This document shows positions 26,677 to 35,045 of a DNA stretch of 64,000 nt, piece by piece. The notes under the pieces are model-generated. The model was not told the DNA's origin. It did not search any database and worked only from the letters and a program-made list of their open reading frames with translations. Source of the stretch: JAWKZG01 sp041396125 (GTDB lineage Bacteria > Pseudomonadota > Gammaproteobacteria > Competibacterales > Competibacteraceae); contig JAWKZG010000023.1 in the NCBI GenBank assembly GCA_041396125.1, forward strand, positions 1 through 64,000, written 5' to 3'. Within the stretch, counting starts at the first letter, position 1. The number at the start of each line of letters is the position of its first letter. The position numbers and the translations under genes were made by a program.

Positions 26677-27078
26677 TTAGCGCAACAGGGAAAACAGCGC
26701 ACAGCAGGACTGATCTGCAGCACTCAGATAAAGCTGACAACGACCAGCGGTACGGTGGGAAAGCCGATACAAACCTTCCGGCAACGGTTGCGCTGTGGAA
26801 AAATCCACCGCGAATTGTTCCACCTCAGCATTACTGCCCATATCGGTCACCGCTGATAACTGCGCTTCAAAACGCTTGCCCGCCGCATCCTGCAGAAACA
26901 CCCTGTCACCCTGCAACTGGCGAAAATGCTGCTGTCCCCAGGGCTGAGCCTGGTTATGCGGTGTGTCCGCTGAGGTAACCATTGATGGAGTCATTACCGT
27001 AAACGCCATACTTTTTGCCGCCGTCAGCATCCCGGCGGCGCTGGCCGTAGCCGCTACAAATAATCGTCGATTGAGCAT
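26677..27078 (-). CDS. Tat-exported DUF6916-like protein
   Basis: A 133-residue protein starting MLNRRLFVAATASAAGMLTA, which has a twin-arginine motif (NRRLF) and a hydrophobic region, so export by Tat is likely. The mature part (HFRQLQGDRVFLQDAAGK, EAQLSAVTDMGSNAEVEQF, LPEGLYRLSHRTAGRCQLYL) has the order of elements of the DUF6916-like proteins at 24 kb. It lies directly downstream of three tail-collar genes, the setting in which I would expect this family. Its function is unknown. Confidence 0.65.
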   Translation of the reverse strand: MLNRRLFVAATASAAGMLTAAKSMAFTVMTPSMVTSADTPHNQAQPWGQQHFRQLQGDRVFLQDAAGKRFEAQLSAVTDMGSNAEVEQFAVDFSTAQPLPEGLYRLSHRTAGRCQLYLSAADQSCCALFSLLR

Positions 27079-27091
27079 AGTTAAAATACCT

Positions 27092-27622
27092 TTAGCCGCG
27101 CGAGGGGTACAAGCCCACCAACGCGATGATGAAGTTCATGGTCAGAAAGGGCTGCAAATTATTGTGGGCCTGGCTGCCGCCAGTGTTTGGCAAGCCAGCG
27201 CTATTCATATCAACCAGGTTGCTGGTGGTTTCCGTGTTGTAGGCATTGCCACCGCTACTGCGATTGTAAGCGCGCTGATTGGTCGGTGCCTGCACCGCGC
27301 CGAATGGGCTATTAGCTGCTCGCAGGGTATGGGTGTGGTTGGGCATTTGGGCTTCGGTTAAGGTGACCATTTCCACGCCGCCTCGCTGGCCCAAACGGCG
27401 TGAAGTCAAACCTGGTCCCCGGCCTGGATGCATCGGTGCACGACCTTGCAGATTTGGCAAGGCGGTGGTACTGCGGCCATCGCCGCCATAAGTCGTCCCG
27501 ATCAGTGAAAACAGCGCGGTATTTTGTGAAATAGGTAATAACTGACCATCACAAAACGCCCAGCCACGTGGCGCGAAATTACCGGCAAATATCCGAATTT
27601 CGGCAGTAAAAGGTTCTGACAT
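27092..27622 (-). CDS. Phage tail-collar domain protein (MdpB-like), third copy
   Basis: The 176-residue protein contains the tail-collar fold: MSEPFTAEIRIFAGNFAPRGW at the N-terminus, FCDGQLLPISQNTALFSLIGT, YGGDG, then LPNLQGRAPMHPGRG. It ends PFLTMNFIIALVGLYPSRG, a conserved finish for the microcystin-dependent protein (MdpB) group. It has no signal peptide. A strong AGGAGG site precedes it. It is transcribed 12 bases after another copy and resembles its two neighbours throughout. Such proteins occur in phage tails and also as small bacterial clusters; no other phage genes are here. Confidence 0.88.
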   Translation of the reverse strand: MSEPFTAEIRIFAGNFAPRGWAFCDGQLLPISQNTALFSLIGTTYGGDGRSTTALPNLQGRAPMHPGRGPGLTSRRLGQRGGVEMVTLTEAQMPNHTHTLRAANSPFGAVQAPTNQRAYNRSSGGNAYNTETTSNLVDMNSAGLPNTGGSQAHNNLQPFLTMNFIIALVGLYPSRG

Positions 27623-27634
27623 TGTGCAATCCTC

Positions 27635-28153
27635 CTAGTGACGCGACGGATAGATGCCGACGAGGGCGATGATAAAATTCACGCACAGATAAGGCATTAA
27701 ATTGGTATGGGAGCGGCTGCCACCCGTGCTGGTGATAGACCCTGTTGCCATATTGGCGCTCTGGTCCACCTCCGCATAGGCGCTGATCGACGACGATTCA
27801 GCTGTCAATTTGCCCTCCGGGTTATTATCCGTTGCCGTCGCAGTGACGGCCCTGACCGGGTGGGTGTGTGAAGGCAGCTGATTCACCGTGAGGGTGACTT
27901 TTTCGGCACCGGCTTTAGCACCTAATCGGCGTGGACTCAATCCTGGACCGCTACCAGCATGAATCGGTATACGTCCGCGCATATCGGGCAAACCAAACGT
28001 AGTACGGCCATCGCCACCGTAAATAGTGCCCAACAGGCTGAACAAAGCGTCATTCTGGGAGACTGCCAGTAACTGGCCATCGCAAAAGGCCCAGCCGCGC
28101 GGCGCAAAATTACCGGCGAACATGCGTATTTCGCCTACAAAAGGTTCTGACAT
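27635..28153 (-). CDS. Phage tail-collar domain protein (MdpB-like), second copy
   Basis: A 172-residue paralogue of the flanking genes. It begins MSEPFVGEIRMFAGNFAPRGW and has FCDGQLLAVSQNDALFSLLGT, RGRIPIHAGSGPGLSPR and the family end NFIIALVGIYPSRH. The middle loop (residues about 105-150) differs most among the three copies, as expected if these loops form the variable or ligand-facing tip. Its ribosome-binding site is AGGAGA. Middle gene of the triplet, with 11 bases to the first copy. Confidence 0.88.
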   Translation of the reverse strand: MSEPFVGEIRMFAGNFAPRGWAFCDGQLLAVSQNDALFSLLGTIYGGDGRTTFGLPDMRGRIPIHAGSGPGLSPRRLGAKAGAEKVTLTVNQLPSHTHPVRAVTATATDNNPEGKLTAESSSISAYAEVDQSANMATGSITSTGGSRSHTNLMPYLCVNFIIALVGIYPSRH

Positions 28154-28164
28154 AGTCGACTCTC

Positions 28165-28677
28165 CTAATTGCGCGACGGGAACAAGCCCTGCAAGGCGAT
28201 ACAGAAGTTCACCGCCAGGTAAGGCTGCATATTCTCATGCGCCTGCCCTCCTCCCACATTGAGCACCGAACCGCTACGTAATTCAGTCGTGCTGCCTGGA
28301 CTGGCGAAAAAATTGAGCGCACGTGACAGCACATGACCGGTCGGATCATTAGCATTTGCGTTGGTATTCGAGGCCTTTAACGCATGCGTATGCTGCGGCA
28401 TTTCATTGGCAGCCAGCGTATGCGTTTCCTCGCCGCTTTTCTGCCCAAGAGTGTGAAAACCACCACCATCGCTTCGTCCGACATGGATGGGGGTCCGGCC
28501 ACGCAGATCGGGCAGGGCAAAACTGGTTCGTCCATCACCGCCATAAGTAGTGCCCAACAGAGAGTACAAACTTTGATTCTGATTGATAGGCAGTATCTGC
28601 CCATCGCAAAAGGCCCACCCCCTGGGTGCGAAGTTAAAGCCGACCATCCTGACTTCGGCTAAAAAGGGCTCTGACAT
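28165..28677 (-). CDS. Phage tail-collar domain protein (MdpB-like), first copy
   Basis: A 170-residue member of the triplet, with MSEPFLAEVRMVGFNFAPRGW, FCDGQILPINQNQSLYSLLGT, RGRTPIHVGR and the finish NFCIALQGLFPSRN. It is the first tail-collar gene in transcription order and follows the giant adhesin by 55 bases, behind a GAGGAGATAACG ribosome-binding site. The three copies differ by many substitutions and so are old duplicates. Proposed role: trimeric surface tips or assembly factors for the adhesin. That is inference from position. Confidence 0.88.
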   Translation of the reverse strand: MSEPFLAEVRMVGFNFAPRGWAFCDGQILPINQNQSLYSLLGTTYGGDGRTSFALPDLRGRTPIHVGRSDGGGFHTLGQKSGEETHTLAANEMPQHTHALKASNTNANANDPTGHVLSRALNFFASPGSTTELRSGSVLNVGGGQAHENMQPYLAVNFCIALQGLFPSRN

Positions 28678-28732
28678 CGTTATCTCCTCATGCTTCTAAT
28701 GTTAGGAAAAATAGTGACCGGTCATATCACCA

Positions 28733-30154
28733 TCATGGTATCGGCAGGGTACAAGTCCCGCCACCAGTCACCCCTACGGAGTTACCAGAGAGGAACGTTT
28801 GCCCCGACGGCGTACCGGTGTTATTGCCCTGCACGTGTGCAACGATGGCAGTCGCATCCTTGACCGGACCAGCATATCCGGGCAGAACGATCTCCGGCCC
28901 GCCTGGTGCGCCGGAAGTGGTTGCCACCAGAAAGTCGGCAACGCCACCAAACACGCCATCAGCAGCGTCTTCCCAGTCATTGAAATCTGCATCAGCGCAT
29001 AAGGTATTGGTATCCGTACCGATAGCACCGGCATTGATGCCAAAGCCATCGAAATGCAGGCCATCGGTCGCCGCTGTGATGACATTATTGCTAACTGTCG
29101 CGTTCAGGATACCGTCACCATCACGCGCTTCCATCACATGGCCGTGATCGCCGTCGTATTCATGTATGGTGTTAGCATCGATCAAAGCCCGTAAATCACC
29201 GTCACCATTTTGCGTAACTGACAGCCCAAAACCACCCGAAAACCCGTCGTTATCCGTACCCATCAGATTGTTATTTACGGTCGAGTGATAAACTGCTGCA
29301 CCCGTCGATGTGGCAGTCATATTCACATTAATGGCCGCAGCAACCGCATCCTGAATACTGTTATTGTTGATCCGGAAAATCGGATCGGCATTGAAGTTAA
29401 ACGCTCCAATCCCCTGGCCGGAACTCATGTTGAAGCCGGAGCCCAGGACATTACCCACACCGTTTGACATGGTATTGTTCGCCAGCGCGCCAGCACCTCC
29501 AATAGTGCTCTCCACATCCGCACTGCCGTTCAGGGCGATCTGAATGTGATCGCCGTCACTGTTATAGAAACGATTACTCTGCACAAGAAGGGTAGCGAAG
29601 GAGTTGTTCTCACCGACGTAGAGAACCGCATCATTGCCATTGCCGGACGCATCATTGTCATCGAAGTTATTCGCGGTGATAGCGATCGTGCCCATCACCA
29701 CGCCAGCAGTCACGCCCTCCCGGGCATTCTCGATACGCACATGATCATCCCAGGAGCGGTTAAACAGGTTGTTCGCCAGGGTGACGCCCATGCCTGCATC
29801 CGGGTTGATGATCAGAATCGCGGCTTCGTCCGGCGAGTTCTGATCAGCGACATTGATAAAATCGGTGTTACGCACGGTCAGCGCAGCAACGCCGTCAGCA
29901 AGAATGCCGTTGCCATCGATATTACCCAATGCGCCTGCTTGGCCGATAAGCATCTGCTGAATCACCACAGGGCCGGTATTGGTCAGCGAGATCGCGTTGC
30001 CGGTGGTACTACTGATGGTTCCGCCGGAGCCATTGTTTAAGCCGTCGAGTGTGCCGCCGGTGGTGCCATCGCCGATGACAGTGAAACCGCCGGTGGTATT
30101 GGTCAACACCATGCCATTGCTCGTGCTATTGGCCGACACGCTGCGCAAGGTCAC
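28733..30154 (-). CDS. Giant adhesin, C-terminal beta-helix part
   Basis: This is the last section of a protein of about 2000 residues that starts at 34822. It carries a right-handed parallel beta-helix, recognisable from repeated rungs such as NAISLTNTGPVVIQQ, ILADGVAALTVRNTDF and GVTLANNLFNRSWDDHVRI, with asparagine and aspartate ladders. The end is TPSGQTFLSGNSVGVTGGG; no autotransporter barrel, LPXTG or type I secretion signal is evident. It joins the preceding part by a frameshift near 30155-30190. Beta-helices of this sort bind or cut polysaccharides, or act as rigid adhesin stalks. Three tail-collar genes follow. Confidence 0.78.
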   Translation of the reverse strand: MTLRSVSANSTSNGMVLTNTTGGFTVIGDGTTGGTLDGLNNGSGGTISSTTGNAISLTNTGPVVIQQMLIGQAGALGNIDGNGILADGVAALTVRNTDFINVADQNSPDEAAILIINPDAGMGVTLANNLFNRSWDDHVRIENAREGVTAGVVMGTIAITANNFDDNDASGNGNDAVLYVGENNSFATLLVQSNRFYNSDGDHIQIALNGSADVESTIGGAGALANNTMSNGVGNVLGSGFNMSSGQGIGAFNFNADPIFRINNNSIQDAVAAAINVNMTATSTGAAVYHSTVNNNLMGTDNDGFSGGFGLSVTQNGDGDLRALIDANTIHEYDGDHGHVMEARDGDGILNATVSNNVITAATDGLHFDGFGINAGAIGTDTNTLCADADFNDWEDAADGVFGGVADFLVATTSGAPGGPEIVLPGYAGPVKDATAIVAHVQGNNTGTPSGQTFLSGNSVGVTGGGTCTLPIP

Positions 30155-31332
30155 GCCGAGACGGAACAGTAGAGACTGCCAACAATACTCACAGCAATAT
30201 TGCTACCGGCATTGATGATACTGCCCACCGTGTTGCTGACATCGAAATCGCCACCGACACTATTCAGCAGGATGCCGCTGTTATTGCTGGAAGAAATATC
30301 ATTAAAGTTAGCCGCTAAGGTTTTGTCGCTGACATTGATGCCAACGCCTGTGCCGGTGATGGAGCATTCAGCCGCCATCAACATGCCTGCGCCGCTGCCG
30401 GAAATACCCGCACCCGAGGTGCTGCCCACATTAAAACCGCGCAAGGTATTGGTCGCTGCGAGAGTAACGCCGTCACCGCTGCCGTTGGTCAGCACCGGCC
30501 GGGCACCGCCCAACGTCGGCAGGATCGGGCTGAACGGTGAAATCGTAACTAATGAGGCCACAAAACCCGGTAAGCTGCCGGTAGCCCCTTCGCCGATCAC
30601 CGTCATATTGTTCTTCAGTGTTATTCCGCCGTTATACGCAGCGCTATTGTGCTCGATATGCACGAAATCACCGGTTTGGGTGTTGGCCGAGCCATTGAAG
30701 TTACTCAGGGCGGTAAACGGATTCTGCAAAGTGCCAAGATTAGCGCTGCCAGGACTGGTGTCATTGATAAACCAGATGCGTGTTCCCGCTACAGCCAAAT
30801 CCACCTGGCCGACATGATCCCCGTTGGCATTGCTGATGTGATAGAAGAAATTATCCGTGCCGGTAAAACCGGGGGGCGGGTCATAGTCAAAGCTGCCATC
30901 GGCATTCACTGTTGCCAGACCGCCCTGTGCGGTCGCGCCCTGTGCATCTGCCGCAACACTATTGGCTTGTGCATTAACAGCAGAGCTTCCCCAGCCGACA
31001 AGCGTCGCTGGACTGACATCACCCAGATCGTCGTTGGCCAGTACACCATTGGCGAGCGGGACGCTTAATCCGATATTGGTATGTACATTGGTATAACTGT
31101 CTGCCACCGCATCGGGGCGCACACCGAAGGTAACGGTTTTATCGCCGCCTGGCAGCCCATTGTTATCACCGTCCAGATTATCCGGCGGATCACTGGCGTC
31201 GGTGTCAGTCAGATTGGCGCTGGCAAACGTCAGCGTGCAGGATTCGCCCGCTTCCAGATCCGGTGTTTCGGTCGCTGTGGTTTGATTGCTCAGCGCAGCC
31301 GGTGTGAGCGCTACAGCAGCACCATCGCACAA
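30151..31332 (-). CDS. Giant adhesin, pre-helix and early beta-helix part
   Basis: A reading frame of about 390 codons that continues the same protein. It starts in an Ig/cadherin-like module (EAGESCTLTFASANLTDTD), includes a VCBS-like stretch (VNADGSFDYDPPPGFTGTDNF), then reaches WFINDTSPGSANLGTLQNPF, the usual entry to a beta-helix, and rungs such as GAGISGSGAGMLMAAECSI. Its true translation starts far upstream; the internal ATG here is not a start. It is out of frame with the next piece by a small indel. Confidence 0.7.
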   Translation of the reverse strand: MCDGAAVALTPAALSNQTTATETPDLEAGESCTLTFASANLTDTDASDPPDNLDGDNNGLPGGDKTVTFGVRPDAVADSYTNVHTNIGLSVPLANGVLANDDLGDVSPATLVGWGSSAVNAQANSVAADAQGATAQGGLATVNADGSFDYDPPPGFTGTDNFFYHISNANGDHVGQVDLAVAGTRIWFINDTSPGSANLGTLQNPFTALSNFNGSANTQTGDFVHIEHNSAAYNGGITLKNNMTVIGEGATGSLPGFVASLVTISPFSPILPTLGGARPVLTNGSGDGVTLAATNTLRGFNVGSTSGAGISGSGAGMLMAAECSITGTGVGINVSDKTLAANFNDISSSNNSGILLNSVGGDFDVSNTVGSIINAGSNIAVSIVGSLYCSVSA

Positions 31333-33331
31333 AATGCTTAACCAGCTGCCGGTGCCATCGGCGGCTTCACTGAACGCTGTGTCGATACCTGTACCCGGAT
31401 TGACATCGGTCAGCGCGGCAGCCGTAGCGTCCTGATCGGCAGCGGCTTCGGTATCGACTGTAACGGCAGTTATTTGCAGTTACGGCGTCGATGGTAACGT
31501 TGTGCTGACATTCGCCGCCATGGTATCGAGGACTTAATAGCATCGACATCCGTGATACCGCTGCCACTACCGTCAAGGTACAGGCTTCACCCGGCACCAA
31601 TGCCGCGCCCAGTTGGTCAGGGTTGCTGTATTGCCCGGCAAGCCGACGGCACTGAATTGCGCACCGACATCGCCACCGACGGTGCAGTTATCCACCGTGA
31701 AAGCACTTGCTGTAGCGCTTACCGCTTCACTGAAGGTCACCACGATAGTCGGTCGGCATCGACATTAGCAGCCGGTGTGGCCGTTAATACACCCGGCAAC
31801 TTCCACCTGTGCCGGTCATCGCGGTGCGACATCGGTGGTGGTAAAGCTGAAACTGGCGATATTGCCGAATAATCATCCGGCGGATCGATAGCATCACTGT
31901 CGTTAATGCCGCTGTTCAGCGTACCGTACAACTGGCGCCCGGCGGTAAAATTCACGTCCGCGTCAAAGTGACAACAGCCGTGCCACTGCCACCGACGCTA
32001 AAGCCAACGGGCCAGCGCTGTAATCCAGACCAAAAATCGGCAACTGCAGCTTCGACGGCTTCATCAAAAGTCACCTGAATCGCACTGGCCAGTGCCACAT
32101 CCATAGCCCCGCCGTCGGGTTGCTTGCTGACGAAATTTGGTGCATCCAAAAGAACCTCTTTACTGGCGCTCGCGGTAATTGGTGCCGCCATCGCCATCGT
32201 CGACGGTAATTCGGACCGTACGTATGGTCGGGGGTGTCTGAACTATTACTGAAAGTCAGCGCACGTACCAATGCCCGTACGGTTGTGTCGTCGGCAACTT
32301 GATCCGACGCATTAGCAGCGTCGTCTGTAAAGCTGATGAGCAGCGCCGGCGCGTCTTCGGTGCAAGGCGTTCCGCTGGTATCCTGGACGAAGGTAGCGAT
32401 AAGCGTGCCGTTGTAGCTCACGTCGCTACCGCTCACATTAATGTCGGTGTCCGGGGTACCCGAATCCTGAATACCAACTAGATCGCTATTGTCGCAATTA
32501 GTGGTGATATCGATGCTAAAGCTTCCGCCGTTGAAATTGCCGAATCGATGTCGGTCAGCTCAGCACTGGCATCCAGTACTGGTGTTCCACCGGAAGCGTA
32601 GCTAACCGGGTCCGGCCCCGGCAGCGTCAATACTGGTGGGTCGTTAACACCGGTGATAGTGATATTCACTGTGGCCGCCGCCACAACCCTCCGGCGTCAC
32701 AGATTTGATATAGGTGAAACTGTCGGCTGTCATTTTCCGCACCAGCGGCCAGATTTTCAAACTGCCCGTTCGGATCATAGCTAAACATGCCATCGCCGTT
32801 AACTGTCAAGAGCGCGCCCGATGACAGTGTGATTTGCATGCCAACACTGGCCGCATTATCGTTGACTTCGCCTACGGTCAGTGTATCGCCATCCACGTCG
32901 CTGTCCGCTGTAGTCGGATTGGCGACCGTGACATCGCCGTTAAGCACCGTGTCTTCATCCGTACTGACCGCGTCATCCACCGCAACGGGGGGATCATTTT
33001 CACAGGTGACGGTGACCGCAACCGTCGCACTGGAGCTACCGGGTGTCAGCGTGTACGTGAAATCATCGGTCGGTGTGCCGTCATTGCAGTAATCGATCGG
33101 GCTGGATAGGTCAGATCGGCCCCGGCATTGGTAATCACCACCGTCCCGTTGGCCGGCTGGGTAACGCTGGCACGCCTGGTCGCGCCGCCATCGACGTCGG
33201 TGTCATTAACAAGTACGTCAAGGTGGTAGCCGGATCGTCTTCCGTGACGCTGGCGGTATCGTCCACGGCTACCGGCGGATCATCGACACAACCGATCGTG
33301 ACGAACACGGTAGCAACACTACCACCCGGGG
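31333..33331 (-). pseudogene. Giant adhesin, central cadherin-like region broken by many frameshifts
   Basis: Protein-like sequence of Ig/cadherin type is present throughout but shifts frame at least seven times in 2 kb. Readable pieces are VDDAVSTDEDTVLNGDVTV, SGALLTVNGDGMFSYDPNG, NITITGVNDPPVLTLPGPD and TVRALVRALTFSNSSD. These are the calcium-binding-like DxD and VNDPP motifs of cadherin/VCBS repeats. Because each piece is well conserved and lacks internal stops, either sequencing is poor here or decay is very recent. As given, the frame does not connect the N-terminal and C-terminal parts. Confidence 0.7.
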
Positions 33332-33640
33332 TCAGCGTATAGGTGAAACGTCGGTCGGCGTGCTGTCATTGCAGTAATCGGGATCGGGTTCATAGGTCAG
33401 ATCGGCCCCGGCATTGGTAATCACCACCGTGCCATTGGCCGGCTGGGTAACGCTGTCGATGCTGATCGGACCGCCGTCCACATCGGTGTCATTGCCGAGT
33501 ACGTCAATAGTGGTGGCCAGATCGTCTTCGGTGACGCTGGCGGTGTCGTCCGCGGCTACCGGCGGGTCATCGACGCCATTAATGGTGATCGTCACAGTAG
33601 CGGTATCGGTGCCGCCCTGGCCATCAGCGAGCGTGTAGTC
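33065..33640 (-). repeat. Tandem cadherin-like modules, near-identical DNA
   Basis: Two adjacent copies of a module of about 280 bases encode DDPPVAxDDTASVTEDDxATT, then NDTDVDGG and SVTQPANGTVVITNAGADL. The nucleotide sequences are also very similar, for instance around 33130-33175 and 33415-33455. Such near-identical repeats invite recombination, module loss and assembly errors, which may explain the broken frame immediately downstream. Confidence 0.8.
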
Positions 33641-34822
33641 GAAGCTGTCCTGGTCTTGCTGGCCGAGCGCAAGCGCTTCGAACGCGCCGTTGGGATCGTA
33701 ATCAAAACTGCCGTTGCTGTTCATGCTCAGCAGCGCCCCGGACGGCAGCGCAAATGCAACGCCTGAAGTAAAAGCGCTGCCGTTAACCTGACTGATACTG
33801 AGCGGATCACTATCCGGATCGCTATCCGGGCCATTGCCGTTATCGACCAGCACATCGTTACCCGTGATGGGCGTGTCTTCATCGGTGCTGAAGGCGTCAT
33901 CTTGCGCCAGCGGCGGCTGGTTAACCTCCAGCGACAGCCCATCGATAGGTCGCGTCCAGCGCGCCGCTGAACCATCCCAGAAGAGGCTGTAGACGCAGCT
34001 GCTCGTACTGCCAAGCGAACCAGGCACACAGCGCACAATATCGCTCGAAGTGCCACTCGCGCCATTCACCGAGAAGCTGCCACGGGTCGCCAGGTAAATG
34101 TCACCCAGGCCCGCATTAATCCAGCTTCCCACGATATCTTCCGAGGCTGTGTTTAAACCCACATCGGAACCATCAACGTACAGCGTCCAGCTGCCCTGGG
34201 TGGTCTGACCCAGACTGACCGCCTCAAATGCCACCAGGTCTTCATCCTGAGCAAAGACGCCGGCGACACTCAACCACCCTGACGCACTGATAACCAGCCG
34301 TCCGTCCGGCGCGAATCCAATCGCGTCGATATTCTCGCCCAAAGGTCCCAGACCAACATCCGACCCGTCGAAATACCACTCAAAGCTACCGGCCGTCGTC
34401 GTACCCAGGCTGCCGGGGATAAATCGGACGATATCCGAGTTATCTACCGCGCCCAGTCCGGCGATATACTTCGGCGCGTCAAAACTGAGCAAAATACTGC
34501 TATCGTCCTGCAAGTGAAACGCATTGACGTTGCTGTAGCTCAACCCCACGTCGGAACCATCAAAATACATCGACCACTCATCCGTGTCGGTGTCGTAGCG
34601 CAAGATGTCTTCATTACTGAAGGAAATCCCGTCAATCTGGCTGAACAGGAAAATATTGAAAAAACTCCCCGATCCAGGACTCAGGTACACCGTGTCAGCA
34701 TGCAGAGGGGAGGCTAATATCGCCAAAATACTGGCAACCAGTAGTGCTGCCAGTGATTTTTTAGGTTTCATGATCGGGCTTTGCTTTTTAAAGATACTTA
34801 ATGAGGAACCATTCTGCTGCAT
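33332..34822 (-). CDS. Giant adhesin, N-terminal part with signal peptide
   Basis: The 5' section of the surface protein. I use the ATG at 34822 because AAAAGGATTCTACG precedes it; an internal ATG at 34771 (MKPKKSLAAL) gives a shorter signal peptide ending SPLHA. Residues 45-270 are four degenerate repeats with YFDGSDVGL (four near-identical copies, spaced about 55-60 residues) and D-rich turns. Then come VCBS/cadherin-like modules (QPPLAQDDAFSTDEDTPI, NGSFDYDPNGAFEALALGQ, ITINGVDDPPVAADDTASV). The frame breaks at about 33345 by one missing base relative to the next repeat. It is likely secreted and surface-exposed. Confidence 0.8.
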   Translation of the reverse strand: MQQNGSSLSIFKKQSPIMKPKKSLAALLVASILAILASPLHADTVYLSPGSGSFFNIFLFSQIDGISFSNEDILRYDTDTDEWSMYFDGSDVGLSYSNVNAFHLQDDSSILLSFDAPKYIAGLGAVDNSDIVRFIPGSLGTTTAGSFEWYFDGSDVGLGPLGENIDAIGFAPDGRLVISASGWLSVAGVFAQDEDLVAFEAVSLGQTTQGSWTLYVDGSDVGLNTASEDIVGSWINAGLGDIYLATRGSFSVNGASGTSSDIVRCVPGSLGSTSSCVYSLFWDGSAARWTRPIDGLSLEVNQPPLAQDDAFSTDEDTPITGNDVLVDNGNGPDSDPDSDPLSISQVNGSAFTSGVAFALPSGALLSMNSNGSFDYDPNGAFEALALGQQDQDSFDYTLADGQGGTDTATVTITINGVDDPPVAADDTASVTEDDLATTIDVLGNDTDVDGGPISIDSVTQPANGTVVITNAGADLTYEPDPDYCNDSTPTDVSPIR

Positions 34823-34834
34823 CGTAGAATCCTT

Positions 34835-34996
34835 TTATTGACAGGCGCAGGCTCTGCGGTGATTCGTTTCCGTCCCACCAGCGGTGGTCGATGTGCCCGC
34901 CCAGCGGTTATTCGCGGTAGCGCTGCAAAGGCCAGCAAGTGCCAGCAAGTGAGTGAGGAGCAGCTGGAGATATGACTTGAATTGGGTCATCAGCAT
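34835..34996 (-). CDS. Small exported peptide upstream of the adhesin
   Basis: A 53-residue reading frame behind a good AAAGGAATTC site. MLMTQFKSYLQLLLTHLLALAGLCSA looks like a signal peptide with a lipobox-like LAGLC, so a small lipoprotein is possible. The mature part is only about 30 residues, polar, with CAC near the end. It sits between the STN+HEAT gene and the adhesin on the same strand. It may be a real small gene or a chance frame. Confidence 0.4.
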   Translation of the reverse strand: MLMTQFKSYLQLLLTHLLALAGLCSATANNRWAGTSTTAGGTETNHRRACACQ

Positions 34997-35045
34997 GAAT
35001 TCCTTTTGATCGCAGCTCACCATGCATCGGCGATAATCAGAATGG

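Noticed and set aside
27092..28677. Prophage remnant
   Set aside because: Three tail-collar genes alone, with no integrase, capsid, terminase or lysis genes and no att-like repeats, fit the bacterial MdpB group better.
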